DNA of 64,000 bases from Caballeronia turbans (GCA_001544655.2 FCOD02000022.1:1-64000); one strand, 5' to 3'. Shown: positions 18,425 to 27,729, counted from the stretch's first letter. Notes: generated from the sequence alone by a model not told the origin. Translations and numbers: made by a program.

Positions 18425-18660
18425 TGGAGGACTTTTCACGATGGGGATTATCCGCAGAAGATTGCAAGTCGATTCGGCGAATAGAGCGGGGTTTTCCCCG
18501 TTCTTCCCGCGCTTTGAAAAATCACCGGCTGCTAATCTTTTTCGTACTCGGCGAACCTCCGCAATTGCGTCGCCGAACCCGAGGCCACCGCCACGCGCGG
18601 CGCGGGCCGTCCCGCCTTCGGACGCGTTCCGCCGGCTATTCCCTGTCATCCGGAGTCAAC

Positions 18661-19026
18661 ATGAACTTTCCGATCAATCCGCTTTCCGCCGCGCTCTCGG
18701 CCATTCAGTCGCTGGCGTCGCAAGCCGCCGGCGGGACGTCCGGTCCCACCAGCGCGTCGGGCGCCGTCTCGGGCCAAAGCGGGACATCGGGCGCGGCAAG
18801 CGTCGGCAGTTTCTCCGAAGCGCTGAAATCGTCCATCGACAAGATCAGCGACAACCAGACGAAGGCGCTCGGCGAGGCGCACGCCTTCGAGATCGGCGCG
18901 CCGAACGTGTCGCTCAACGACGTGATGGTGGACATGCAGAAGGCGAACGTCGGCCTGCAGTTCGGGGTGCAGGTGCGCAACAAGCTCGTGTCGGCCTACA
19001 ACGACATCATGCAGATCTCCGTCTGA
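18661..19026 (+). CDS. fliE: Flagellar hook-basal body complex protein FliE
   Basis: FliE connects the MS-ring to the rod. The 121-residue product ends with the conserved FliE domain: [40 protein letters not shown] and [15 protein letters not shown]. The ATG at 18661 is preferred because the sequence before it has no similarity. It is divergent from fliF and 221 bp ahead of fliS. Confidence 0.95.
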   Translation: MNFPINPLSAALSAIQSLASQAAGGTSGPTSASGAVSGQSGTSGAASVGSFSEALKSSIDKISDNQTKALGEAHAFEIGAPNVSLNDVMVDMQKANVGLQFGVQVRNKLVSAYNDIMQISV

Positions 19027-19247
19027 CGGCCGCTCTCTCGCGATCCTGCCCTTCATTCTTGCGACGGCTCTGGAGCCTCGCTTCCTAAAGCTTTGCCGCG
19101 TTTCTCCGATAACCCCGATAACGGCACGGCGAACGATGGTTCGCCTGCCTGCACCGGTTTGGCCGGGCGCACACGGATCAGGACGAGAGGCACGGCGTTC
19201 CGCTTGAAATGCGGAATGCCGCGGCATCGCATAAGGAGAATCGAGAG

Positions 19248-19667
19248 ATGTATTCCCCAGGACACGCTGGAGCCAACGCCTACGCACGCGTGGGCGTGCA
19301 GACAGGAGTGATGGGAGCGAGCCCGCACCGGCTGATCGTGATGCTGTACCAGGGTGCGCGGCAGGCGATCGCGCAGGCGCGCATGCACCTGCATCAGAAC
19401 AATGTCGGCGCACGCGGCGCGGCGATCAGCAAGGCCATCAGCATCATCGAGAGCGGTTTGCAGCAGGCGCTCAACAAGGATGCGGGCGGCGAGATCGCGC
19501 AGCGGCTGGACGCGCTGTACACGTATATGACGCGCCGGCTGCTCGAGGCGAATCTGAAGCAGAACGAGGCGATGCTCGTCGAGGTCGACAATCTGCTCGC
19601 GACGCTCGAGGAAGCCTGGGTGGGAATTGGACCGGAAGTGGCGCAAATGACCGCCGCGCCCGTTTGA
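19248..19667 (+). CDS. fliS: Flagellar export chaperone FliS
   Basis: FliS is the cytoplasmic flagellin chaperone. The 139-residue product starts MYSPGHAGANAYARVGVQTG and has the family block SPHRLIVMLYQGARQAIAQA. An AAGGAGAA ribosome-binding site about 9 bp upstream supports the ATG at 19248 over an in-frame ATG at 19209. fliT follows 4 bp after its stop. Confidence 0.96.
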   Translation: MYSPGHAGANAYARVGVQTGVMGASPHRLIVMLYQGARQAIAQARMHLHQNNVGARGAAISKAISIIESGLQQALNKDAGGEIAQRLDALYTYMTRRLLEANLKQNEAMLVEVDNLLATLEEAWVGIGPEVAQMTAAPV

Positions 19668-19671
19668 CGGG

Positions 19672-20025
19672 ATGCGCGTCGACTGCCTGAAAAGAATGAA
19701 GACGACACAAGAATATTTCGCCCACTACGAGGCGATTGCCGCGGTTTCCGGCCAGATGCTGGTGGCCGCGCGCGGCGGCGAATGGAGCGAGCTGAAGGCG
19801 CTGCAAGGCACCTACCGCGAGTTGGTCGAGCAACTGAAGCAAGTGGATTCGGCCTCGGAACTCGACGAAAGCGCCCGCGCGCGCAAGCTGGACCTCGTGA
19901 AGAAGATTCTCGCCGACGACGCCGCGATCCGCGATCTGACGTCGCCGAGCCTCGCGCGTCTGTCGGCGCTTTTCACGGTCAACAGCCCGGCGCGCGTACT
20001 GAAAAAAATGATCGGATTGCGCTAG
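19672..20025 (+). CDS. fliT: Flagellar protein FliT (chaperone)
   Basis: FliT-type proteins chaperone FliD and related late substrates. The 117-residue helical protein matches FliT in size and position: AHYEAIAAVSGQMLVAARGG, then WSELKALQGTYRELVEQLKQ. Two starts are possible: 19672 (4 bp after fliS) or 19696 (MKTTQEYF), where the family-like sequence begins. Neither has a strong ribosome-binding site. The assignment rests mainly on context and helical pattern. Confidence 0.85.
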   Translation: MRVDCLKRMKTTQEYFAHYEAIAAVSGQMLVAARGGEWSELKALQGTYRELVEQLKQVDSASELDESARARKLDLVKKILADDAAIRDLTSPSLARLSALFTVNSPARVLKKMIGLR

Positions 20026-20067
20026 GCGCGGTCCGCGCCCGGCCGTGGCGCATATGAGGATGTGGGC

Positions 20068-21384
20068 ATGACTGGACTCGATACCGCGATCGCATCGTTG
20101 CTCGCCAGCCGCACCGAGCTCCTTCTGTCCGCGATTCGCGCGCCGAACGGCGTGAGCGGCAGCGGCGTCACCGGTGCGAGCGTCGGGCAGACGACGACGC
20201 AAACGGACATGTTCCAGACCGCGGGCACGCCGGGCGGCGCGGCGGCGCCGGCGGCATCGGCGCAAACCGCGTTCTCCAGCGTCGCGCGCACGCTCGACGC
20301 GATCTCGCGATTCGGCGGCGCGACGCCCGCGCTGACCGGCGACGCCCCGCTCTGGCCGACGCCGCCGCGCCCGGCGAGCGCCTTCGCCGCGCTCACGACC
20401 GGCCTCTTCGATACCGCTTTCTCTTCCAACGCCGCCGCCGTCGCCGCCGCGCGCGCCGCGACGCAGAACCTGCCGCCGCTGCCTGCCGCCGCGCTCGCGG
20501 CCGCGCTGGCGAAAACCGTGGACGAAAGCGGGCTCTTCTACGAATCGCATCTGGTGCAATGGCTCGCGGGCCAGCGCAGCGCAGCGTCGCTCGCCAACGA
20601 GCCGCAGGCGCGCGCCGATGCGCGGTCAATGTCCTTGCCGCTCGATCCAGCCAGCGACGCATGGCTCGACGACGCCCGCGCGCCGCAATTCACGCCCGAT
20701 ACGCCCGACTTCCCCGGGCGTCCGGTCCCGACGCCGCAGACGCCGCAGCAAGCCGCCGCGCTCGCGGCGTCGGTGCGCGATGCGCCGCCGTCGGCGCTTT
20801 CGAATTCGCAAAACGGCAACGCCGCCGTCGGCGCGAACGCCCAGACGGCGCAGCCGAGCCAGCAGGAATCGGCGCTTCAGGCGTCGGTCGCGGCGGGCAT
20901 CCATCCGGCGACGCTCAATGTCGTGCGTCAGCAACTCGACGTGCTCGCGAACCAGCAGTTCCGCTGGCAGGGCGAGGCGTGGCCCGGCACGCGCTTCGAA
21001 TGGGAGGTGGCCCGCGAGCCGCGCGATCCGCGCACCGCCGACGATGCCGCCGACGCCAGCGACAAGCGCGCGTGGCGCACGCGGATCACGCTGTCGCTGC
21101 CCGCGCTCGGCACCGTCGACGCCGAGCTCGTGCTGGCGGGCGAGAAGCTCGTCGCGCGCATCAAGGCGGGCGATACGGGCGCACGCCGTCTCGCCGCCGA
21201 CGGCGCCGCGTTCGCGCGGCAGCTCGAAGCGGCGGGCATCGCGCTGGCGTCGCTTTCCGTGCGCTCGATGGACGGCACGACCGATCTCGCGCTTTCCGGC
21301 GACGATGCCGCCGCGAAAAAACCGGTGCGCTCGCCGCTCGAGCATCTGTTTCGTCCTCAGGCGGGTGAGGGGAGCGAAGCATGA
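20068..21384 (+). CDS. Second FliK-like flagellar hook-length control domain protein
   Basis: The 438-residue product has a low-complexity Ala/Pro-rich N-terminus. Its C-terminal region (about 330-425) resembles the FliK hook-length domain: WRTRITLSLPALGTVDAELV, LVARIKAGDTGARRLAADGA, and a FARQLEAAGIALASLSVRSM ending. AGGA seven bases before the ATG at 20068 supports this start over GTG at 20062. It overlaps fhlB by 4 bp. This gene next to an FlhB-tail protein suggests a role in export-switch control, but it may act on something other than the main hook ruler. The canonical FliK is at 11500-12855. Confidence 0.8.
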   Translation: MTGLDTAIASLLASRTELLLSAIRAPNGVSGSGVTGASVGQTTTQTDMFQTAGTPGGAAAPAASAQTAFSSVARTLDAISRFGGATPALTGDAPLWPTPPRPASAFAALTTGLFDTAFSSNAAAVAAARAATQNLPPLPAAALAAALAKTVDESGLFYESHLVQWLAGQRSAASLANEPQARADARSMSLPLDPASDAWLDDARAPQFTPDTPDFPGRPVPTPQTPQQAAALAASVRDAPPSALSNSQNGNAAVGANAQTAQPSQQESALQASVAAGIHPATLNVVRQQLDVLANQQFRWQGEAWPGTRFEWEVAREPRDPRTADDAADASDKRAWRTRITLSLPALGTVDAELVLAGEKLVARIKAGDTGARRLAADGAAFARQLEAAGIALASLSVRSMDGTTDLALSGDDAAAKKPVRSPLEHLFRPQAGEGSEA

Positions 21385-21695
21385 GCGGGCAGGATCATCC
21401 GCCGTACACGCGCAGGCAGGCGACCGCGCTCGCCTACGACGCGGGCAACCGCGAAGCGACGCCGCGCGTCATCGCGAAGGGCTATGGCATGGTCGCGGAA
21501 ATGATCGTGCAGCGCGCGAAGGAAGCGGGCCTGTACGTGCACGAGTCGCCGGAAATGGTGTCGCTGCTGATGCAGGTCGATCTCGACGCGCACATTCCGC
21601 CCGCGCTGTATCAGGCGGTCGCGGAATTGCTGTCGTGGGTGTATCGGCTGGAGAACGAGGAGCCGATGCGCGAGATCGGAAGGGCCGTGCGTTGA
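21381..21695 (+). CDS. fhlB: FlhB cytoplasmic-domain homologue (FhlB), export switch protein
   Basis: The 104-residue product corresponds to the cytoplasmic C-terminal domain of FlhB/YscU without the membrane part. It contains RQATALAYDAGNREATPRVI, AKGYGMVAEMIVQRAKEAGL and DLDAHIPPALYQAVAELLSW. The NPTH autocleavage site of full FlhB is absent. It starts in an ATGA overlap with the fliK-like gene, so the two are co-translated. FhlB proteins can partly replace FlhB-C function in some bacteria; its role here is inferred. Confidence 0.9.
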   Translation: MSGQDHPPYTRRQATALAYDAGNREATPRVIAKGYGMVAEMIVQRAKEAGLYVHESPEMVSLLMQVDLDAHIPPALYQAVAELLSWVYRLENEEPMREIGRAVR

Positions 21696-21705
21696 CACCT
21701 TCCCG

Positions 21706-23403
21706 TCATGCCCCGAACGCCCGCGTGACGATCGCCGCATGATCGAAGCGCGCGGGCAGCGTGCCGTACACGCGGCCGGTTTCGCCGCGCGCATCGCCGA
21801 GCCGCGTTTCGATGAACGCATCCGCGATTTCCTGCGGCGCATGCCGCGCGAGCAGCACGCCCTGCGCGCATAAGGCCAGTTGCTGCGCGATGCGCCGCGC
21901 CGACGCCTCCCGCCCTGCCGGATCGCTCGTCAGCATGCCGGCCAGCGACGACAGCGCGCCCGCCAGCGCCGGATTTGCGCCCGCGCTCGTCTTCCAGTCG
22001 TCCAGTAGCGCGTGCGCGGCATCCTGCTCGCGCTCGAACGCGCGCAGCACGTCGAGACACATCACATTCCCCGAACCCTCCCAGATCGAATTGACCGGCG
22101 CCTCACGATAGAAACGCGCCATCGGCCCGGTTTCGACATAGCCGTTGCCGCCCCAGACTTCCATCGCTTCACCGGTGAATTCGAGGGCGCGCTTGCACAC
22201 CCAGAATTTCGCGGCGGGCGTCACGATGCGCCGCCAGGCGCGCTCGGCGAGCGCCCCGTCGGGCGCGGCACTCTGCTCGAATGCGCCGGCGAGCCGCATG
22301 AAGAGGACCGTGGCCGCCTCGGATTCGAGCGCGAGATCGGCGAGGACGTTGCGCATCAACGGCTGATCGACGAGATGCGCGCCGAACGCACTGCGATGCC
22401 GCGCATGATGGATCGCCTGCACGAGCGCCGCGCGCATCAGCGCCGCGCTGCCGATCACGCAATCGAGCCGCGTGAAGTTCGCCATCTCGATGATGGTCGG
22501 CACCCCGCGCCCTTCGTCGCCGATCATCACGCCGTAGGCATCGAAGAACTCGACTTCGCTGCTCGCGTTCGAGCGGTTGCCGAGCTTGTCCTTCAGGCGC
22601 TGGACCTGGACCGCATTCTTGCGGCCGTCCGGTGCGAAGCGCGGCACGTAGAAGCAGGACAGGGCGCCTTCGTCGGCGGTGCGCGCGAGCACGAGATGCG
22701 CGTCGCACTGCGGCGCCGAGAAGAACCATTTGTGACCGACCAGCCGATAAGCCCCGCCGCGCCCCGGCGCGCCGAGCGCGCGCGCACGCGTGCGATTGCT
22801 GCGCACGTCCGAGCCGCCTTGCTTTTCGGTCATGCCCATGCCGATCATCATCGAATGCTTGCCGGCTTCGAGCGGAATGTCGCGCGCATCGTGCTCACGC
22901 GACAGCAGCGGTCCCGCGATGCGCGCGAAGAGATCGGGCTCGTTGCGCAGGACCGGAATGCTCGCGAACGTCATCGTGATCGGGCATAGCGAGCCCGATT
23001 CGAGCTGGCCGTGCAGATAGTAGCCGGCGCAGCGCGCGGCCATCGATCCGGCGCGCGCGGACGGCTCGAACGGCAGCGCGTGCAGTCCCTCGTGCCGCAG
23101 ACGCCGCACCAATTCGTGCCAGGCCGGATGAAACTCCACGGCGTCGATGCGCTCGCCGCGCGGATCATGCGTCGCGAGTTCCGGCTCGTGCCGGTTGGCG
23201 AGATCCGCCAGCGCGACCACGTCCGGCTGCGTCAGCGCCATGCCGTCGCGCGAAAGCGCTTCTGCATGCCATTGCGCGCCTTCCCGTTCGACGGCGGCGG
23301 CGAGCGCCGGATCGAAGGCGAACGCGTCGTAGCCGACGAGCGGCGGCGCCTGATTCGTCACGTCGTGTGTCTGCCCGAACGGGCGGTCGGCGGAATCGGA
23401 CAT
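21706..23403 (-). CDS. AidB-like acyl-CoA dehydrogenase family protein
   Basis: The 565-residue flavoprotein belongs to the AidB/isovaleryl-CoA dehydrogenase-like branch. Evidence includes GMGMTEKQGGSDVRSNRTRA (about 185-205), GHKWFFSAPQCDAHLVLART, FTGEAMEVWGGNGYVETGPM and NSIWEGSGNVMCLDVLRA. E. coli AidB is tied to alkylation-damage responses, but the substrate in such homologues is uncertain. I chose ATG 23403 (MSDSADRPFG); nine further in-frame residues reach 23430 but are Arg-rich and implausible. It stands alone, convergent with the flagellar run. Confidence 0.9.
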   Translation of the reverse strand: MSDSADRPFGQTHDVTNQAPPLVGYDAFAFDPALAAAVEREGAQWHAEALSRDGMALTQPDVVALADLANRHEPELATHDPRGERIDAVEFHPAWHELVRRLRHEGLHALPFEPSARAGSMAARCAGYYLHGQLESGSLCPITMTFASIPVLRNEPDLFARIAGPLLSREHDARDIPLEAGKHSMMIGMGMTEKQGGSDVRSNRTRARALGAPGRGGAYRLVGHKWFFSAPQCDAHLVLARTADEGALSCFYVPRFAPDGRKNAVQVQRLKDKLGNRSNASSEVEFFDAYGVMIGDEGRGVPTIIEMANFTRLDCVIGSAALMRAALVQAIHHARHRSAFGAHLVDQPLMRNVLADLALESEAATVLFMRLAGAFEQSAAPDGALAERAWRRIVTPAAKFWVCKRALEFTGEAMEVWGGNGYVETGPMARFYREAPVNSIWEGSGNVMCLDVLRAFEREQDAAHALLDDWKTSAGANPALAGALSSLAGMLTSDPAGREASARRIAQQLALCAQGVLLARHAPQEIADAFIETRLGDARGETGRVYGTLPARFDHAAIVTRAFGA

Positions 23404-23713
23404 CGTCGGTCTCCTTCTTCGCGCACGCACCGGCGGCGCGGTGACTCGTCACTGTCGGGCGTCCGCAACAGCCGTTTCACTGTCGCGAACGCCATCTCGA
23501 ATTCAAGAATCATAGGCCGCGCATGGATCGGACGGGTAGACGCATCGTTCTTTTCAGAATCGCGCACGCCTTTCTGGTGCGCAGTCCTAAAGCGCAAATC
23601 AGTGAGACAAATCCGATTGTTAGTCCTGCCCCAATGACGCGCAGGAGCCCGAACCTATAATCGGCTCGCCTATTCGGGCGGATGCAATAACGCCTTTCAC
23701 GGAAGCATTCTCA
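23404..23713. promoter_or_regulatory. Divergent promoter region with a sigma-70-like promoter for the DUF937/OmpA gene
   Basis: The plus strand shows ATGACG at 23634-23639, a 16-bp spacer and TATAAT at 23656-23661, about 50 bp before the ATG at 23714. The -10 box is perfect and the -35 box moderate. I see no gene or repeat in the rest of this gap. Confidence 0.6.
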
Positions 23714-25393
23714 ATGAGCATCAACCTCAATCAACTTGTCCAGGGCGCTTTGTCAGAAAGCGTGTTGCAGCACATCGCCGGGCGCATCGGCTGCGCGCCG
23801 GAATCCGCGAGGCGCGTCGTGTCGTTGCGCGGCCCCGCGCTCATCGGCGCGATGATGAACAAGGCGTCGTCGCTCGAGGGCGCGCGCAATCTGTTCGCGT
23901 CGATCATGTCGCCGGCCACCAACGCGCTGATCGCGGAAGAGCTGCCGCATTTCGCCGTGCAGGACGATGGCTTCAAGACGCTCGTCGATACCGGCGCGCA
24001 GGCCGACGCGGCGATCGCCTCGCCCGACAGCATCAACGTGCTCGCCGAGCGTGTCGCCGAACATACCGGCGTGGCGGCGAGCGCCACCCGCACGCTGATC
24101 GGCGTGGTCGGCGCGACGCTCTTCGGCGTGCTCAAGCGCCATCTCACGCAGCACAACGGCAGCCCTGACCAGCTTCCGACGCTCCTCGGCCATCAGTTGC
24201 CCGTCGTGCGCGCGAACATGACCGACTCGTTCGCCCATGCACTCGGTCTCGGCTCGGTCGGCGCGTTCCTCGCCGGTGTCGCGTCGCGGCTGAAGGCGGT
24301 TGCCGCCCACCTCGAGCATCCGGCGACGCAAGAGGCGGCGGTGTTTTCGCAGCCGCCGGAAGCGCCTGCCGCGTTCGAGCAACCCGTGAAGGAAAACGCC
24401 CGCAAGAAGAATTGGTGGTGGATCGCGCTCGCTGCCGCGCTTGCCCTGCTCGCGGTTCTGCTCGGCCGCGGCTGCTCCACGGAAAAGCAGGAACAGGACG
24501 CCGCGCCCGCAGCGAAGCCGGACGCGCTTTCTGACTCGGGTTCGGAAGCAAATGGCGCTTCCGACACGGCAATGGCGGCAGCCGCAACCGCCGATCAATC
24601 GTCGGCGCCCGCCGCGCTGCCGGGCAAGGACGCGACGATGTCCCTCGTCGTCGATGCATCCGGCATGCCTACTTTGAGCGCCACGGTCCACAACGAAGAG
24701 GAGAAGCGCCAACTGATCGACGCGCTCACGGCGAAACTCGGCGCTAACAAATTCCACGCGAACATTTCGGTCGATCCGGACACGAAACCGGCCGCGTGGA
24801 TCGCCAAGCTCGATGCCCTGCTGCCGGTCATGACGCTGCCGGGCGCGCAAGTGCGCATCGCGGGCGACAAGATCGATCTGAGCGGCCGCGCGGGCGATCC
24901 GAAGCTCGGCTGGCTGAGCAAGCTGAAGTCGTTCGTCGGCGACGGCTGGACCATCAGCGCAACCGACACGACGGCCGCAACGAAGGCCCTGGCCGCCTCC
25001 GACGCGCACGCCGCCGCGAGTTGCGCCGCCACAGACACCGCGAAGAATCTGAATCTGCATCCGATCCACTTCGGCTTCGCATCGAACTCGCTGTCGCGCG
25101 CCGCGTTGGACGAACTCGCCGAATCCGCGAAGGCGCTGAAGGCGTGCAATGCAGCCGGCAAGCCGGTCAAGCTGCAGATCGGCGGCTATACGGACAGTTC
25201 GGGCGATTCGGCGGCAAACATCCACCTGTCGGCGAAGCGCGCGCAGGCCGTGCGCAGTTATCTGGTCCGGCACGGCGCGCCGGCAGACACACTGACGGCG
25301 GAAGGTTTCGGCGACGCCCATCCGATCGCGGACAACGCGACGCGCGAGGGCCGCGCGGCAAATCGCCGGATCGAGTTCAAGGAACTGAACTGA
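23714..25393 (+). CDS. DUF937 / OmpA-family envelope protein
   Basis: The 559-residue protein combines three parts. The N-terminal 180 residues resemble DUF937 (SVLQHIAGRIGCAPESARRV, SSLEGARNLFASIMSPATNA). A single membrane anchor is at about 235-255 (WWWIALAAALALLAVLLGRG). The periplasmic part ends in an OmpA peptidoglycan-binding domain (about 450-555): IHFGFASNSLSRAALDELAE, IGGYTDSSGDSAANIHLSAK and EGRAANRRIEF. A region before OmpA (about 310-410) resembles BON/OmpA-linker repeats. It probably tethers the inner membrane to peptidoglycan; the role of the cytoplasmic DUF937 part is unknown. A sigma-70-like promoter lies upstream. Confidence 0.85.
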   Translation: MSINLNQLVQGALSESVLQHIAGRIGCAPESARRVVSLRGPALIGAMMNKASSLEGARNLFASIMSPATNALIAEELPHFAVQDDGFKTLVDTGAQADAAIASPDSINVLAERVAEHTGVAASATRTLIGVVGATLFGVLKRHLTQHNGSPDQLPTLLGHQLPVVRANMTDSFAHALGLGSVGAFLAGVASRLKAVAAHLEHPATQEAAVFSQPPEAPAAFEQPVKENARKKNWWWIALAAALALLAVLLGRGCSTEKQEQDAAPAAKPDALSDSGSEANGASDTAMAAAATADQSSAPAALPGKDATMSLVVDASGMPTLSATVHNEEEKRQLIDALTAKLGANKFHANISVDPDTKPAAWIAKLDALLPVMTLPGAQVRIAGDKIDLSGRAGDPKLGWLSKLKSFVGDGWTISATDTTAATKALAASDAHAAASCAATDTAKNLNLHPIHFGFASNSLSRAALDELAESAKALKACNAAGKPVKLQIGGYTDSSGDSAANIHLSAKRAQAVRSYLVRHGAPADTLTAEGFGDAHPIADNATREGRAANRRIEFKELN

Positions 25394-25422
25394 TTTCAGA
25401 AACGCCCCGAGGCCGCTAAAAA

Positions 25423-25465
25423 AAACGCGCCGGTCCGCTCATCGCGGCCGGCGCGTTTCGTTTTT
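25423..25465. terminator. Bidirectional terminator between convergent ompA-like and lysR genes
   Basis: An 11-bp perfect stem (AAACGCGCCGG at 25423-25433, CCGGCGCGTTT at 25448-25458) is flanked by an A-run on the left (25418-25425) and a T-run on the right (25461-25465). It can end transcripts from both strands. The stop of the LysR gene at 25439 lies in the loop. Confidence 0.88.
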
Positions 25466-26422
25466 CGCTTCGGCGGGTCGAGTTCCCGCTTCGTTGCGTT
25501 GCGCGCGGGGGAATCCATCGGCCATGAAATCCTGATCGAGATTCGCGGGCAGCATTTCACGCGCGACTTCGATCCACGCGCGCGCTGCATGCGACAGATA
25601 ACCGTTGCGCCGCCAGCCGAGCGCCATGTCCCAGTGAATCTCGGGCGCCACGACCGGACGACAGGTGAACGCGTTGGCGTCGAGCCGGCGGCAATACGGC
25701 GCGGGCAGCAGCGCGATACCGATGCCCGCCTGCACGAGCGCCGCCATGAAATCCCAGTGCCCGCTGCGGCCGACGATCGTCGGCGCGAAACCCGCCTCGC
25801 GGCACGCGTTGAGCACGACGTCGTTGAGCGCCAGGCTTTCGCCGTAGAACACGAACGGCTCGGCGGCGAGATCGGTGAGGGCGACTTCGCTGGCGTCGTC
25901 CCAGCGCGAACCCTTGGCCGCGACGAGCCACAGAATCTGCCGGCTGACGGGCAGGACGTCGAACATCGCGGTGTCGACCGGCTGCAATACGCCGCCGAGT
26001 TCCAGTTCGCCGTCGATCAACGCCGCCTCGATCGCCTTCGAGCCGCGCTCGAACAACTTCAACTCGACCTTCGGATAGCGACGCCGGAATGCCGCGATCG
26101 CGGGCGTGAAAAGCGAGCCGCCCATCGGCGGAATGCCAATTGTCAGCGTGCCGCGCCCGAATGTGCCGAGATCGTTCAATTCGGCCTCCAGTCTCGCGTG
26201 CGCCGCCAGCACCTCGACACCGCGCTGATACACGATCTGCCCGGCGTCCGTCAGCACCATCTGCCGGCCTTCACGCAGAAGCAGCGGCGAACCGACCTCA
26301 TCCTCAAGCGCCTTCACCATTTTGCTGATGGTCGGCTGAGTCACGAACATGTGTTCAGCGGCGGCCGTGAAGCTCTTTTGCTTCACAACTTCGATGAAGT
26401 ATCGCAAGGCGCGCAATTCCAT
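25439..26422 (-). CDS. LysR-family regulator, CidR-like
   Basis: The 327-residue product has the LysR helix-turn-helix at the N-terminus (MELRALRYFIEVVKQKSFTA, then AAEHMFVTQPTISKMVKALE) and a substrate-binding domain (GTLTIGIPPMGGSLFTPAIA). I chose ATG 26422, where the LysR start lies; the in-frame ATG at 26485 adds 21 unrelated residues. It is divergent from lrgA/lrgB, the usual layout for CidR controlling cidAB-type holin-like genes. A palindrome GGTTAACC at 26511-26518 in the shared promoter is a candidate binding element. Confidence 0.9.
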   Translation of the reverse strand: MELRALRYFIEVVKQKSFTAAAEHMFVTQPTISKMVKALEDEVGSPLLLREGRQMVLTDAGQIVYQRGVEVLAAHARLEAELNDLGTFGRGTLTIGIPPMGGSLFTPAIAAFRRRYPKVELKLFERGSKAIEAALIDGELELGGVLQPVDTAMFDVLPVSRQILWLVAAKGSRWDDASEVALTDLAAEPFVFYGESLALNDVVLNACREAGFAPTIVGRSGHWDFMAALVQAGIGIALLPAPYCRRLDANAFTCRPVVAPEIHWDMALGWRRNGYLSHAARAWIEVAREMLPANLDQDFMADGFPRAQRNEAGTRPAEAKNETRRPR

Positions 26423-26510
26423 CTTCGGCTCCGGAATTCCAGTTCGGAATGTTAGAGATAAGGTTAATTCATTTTTATTATGCAAGGTGCCCCCATATAC
26501 TCGGTCTACA

Positions 26511-26518
26511 GGTTAACC
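26511..26518. promoter_or_regulatory. Candidate operator between lysR (cidR-like) and lrgA
   Basis: GGTTAACC is a perfect 8-bp palindrome in the 130-bp divergent gap. A related half, AAGGTTAATT, lies 50 bp away near 26460. The gap is strikingly AT-rich for this genome. LysR proteins usually bind such dyads, but no direct evidence links this site to the neighbour. Confidence 0.35.
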
Positions 26519-26552
26519 CTAGTTCATTGAATTTCAACGCGAAGAGTCCGCC

Positions 26553-26996
26553 ATGTCCGCTGTCCCCATGACCCATCCGCAATCCGCTTTCGGCCGCTTT
26601 CTGCGTGTCGCGGTGCAGTCCGCCGCGCTCGCGGCGATCTGGGTCGCGGCGGATTTCGTCGCGCGCAAGCTGGCGCTGCCGGTGCCGGGCGGCGTTGTCG
26701 GCCTGGTCGCGCTGCTCGCGCTTCTGTTCTGCGGCGGCATCGCCCCGCGCTGGGTGAAGGCGGGCGCGGACTGGCTGCTCTCGGATATGCTGCTGTTCTT
26801 CATCCCGGCGGCGGTCGCGGCGGTTCAGTACGGCGGCCTCTTTATGGAGGACGGCTGGCGGCTCGCGCTCGTCGTCGTCGGGGGAACGTTGATGGTGATG
26901 GTGGCCGTCGCGTTCGCGGTCGACCGTGCGGCGGGTCTCGAACGCCGCCTCGCGCTGCGCCGCGCGCTCGTGGCGCGGCATGCCGCGCGGGCTTGA
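26553..26996 (+). CDS. lrgA: CidA/LrgA family holin-like membrane protein
   Basis: The 147-residue protein has four hydrophobic segments and the CidA/LrgA signature ALPVPGGVVGLVALLALLF (about 44-62). LLSDMLLFFIPAAVAAVQYG follows (about 76-95). Family members act as holin-like proteins or as by-product exporters linked to overflow metabolism. The gene pairs with lrgB 10 bp downstream. Confidence 0.92.
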   Translation: MSAVPMTHPQSAFGRFLRVAVQSAALAAIWVAADFVARKLALPVPGGVVGLVALLALLFCGGIAPRWVKAGADWLLSDMLLFFIPAAVAAVQYGGLFMEDGWRLALVVVGGTLMVMVAVAFAVDRAAGLERRLALRRALVARHAARA

Positions 26997-27006
26997 GCGA
27001 GCCGAC

Positions 27007-27729
27007 ATGAACCACTTTTTTGCCGCCCTCATCGCCGACAACGCCGCGCGGCTCGTCGCGGCGGGCTGCTTCGTGCTGACCGTCGCGCTGTACTTCGCGG
27101 CCAAGCATCTCTACGCGCGCTTCCGGCGGCCCTGGCTCACGCCGCTGCTGGCCGTGCCGGCCGTGCTCGCGCTCGTCGTCGTGATGGCGCGCATTCCGTA
27201 CTCCGTCTATTACGCCGACACGCGCTGGCTCATGTGGCTGCTCGGTCCGGCGACCGTCGCGTTCGCAGTGCCGATCTACGAATACCGCGCGCTCATCAAG
27301 CGTCACTGGATTTCGCTTACTGTCGGCGTGACGGTCGGGATTCTGGTCGCGGTCGGTGGATCGCTGATGCTCGCGAAACTGCTGCATCTGTCGCCGGAAC
27401 TTCAGCGCAGCCTCGCGACGCGCTCCGTCTCCACGCCCTTCGCGCTCGCCGTCTCCGACAAGATCCACGCGCCGAAGGACTTGACCGCGCTGTTCGTGAT
27501 CGCGACGGGCGTCTGCGGCATGCTGTTCGGCGAAATCGTGCTCGCGCTCGTGCCGTTGCGCACGCGGCTCGCGCGCGGCGCGTTGTTCGGCGCGGCGGCC
27601 CACGGCGTCGGCACGGCGAAGGCGCGCGAACTTGGCAGTGAAGAGGGCGTCGTTGCGAGCCTCACGATGATGATCGCCGGCGTCGCGATGGTGCTGCTCG
27701 CCCCGCTGCTGTCGTCCTTGCCGTTCTGA
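27007..27729 (+). CDS. lrgB: LrgB/CidB family membrane protein
   Basis: The 240-residue, multi-pass protein has typical LrgB motifs: LLGPATVAFAVPIYEYRALI (about 80-99), RSVSTPFALAVSDKI (about 139-153) and GAAAHGVGTAKARELGSEEG (about 198-217). I chose ATG 27007, which follows the lrgA stop by 10 bp. It is the obligate partner of LrgA/CidA. Confidence 0.94.
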   Translation: MNHFFAALIADNAARLVAAGCFVLTVALYFAAKHLYARFRRPWLTPLLAVPAVLALVVVMARIPYSVYYADTRWLMWLLGPATVAFAVPIYEYRALIKRHWISLTVGVTVGILVAVGGSLMLAKLLHLSPELQRSLATRSVSTPFALAVSDKIHAPKDLTALFVIATGVCGMLFGEIVLALVPLRTRLARGALFGAAAHGVGTAKARELGSEEGVVASLTMMIAGVAMVLLAPLLSSLPF

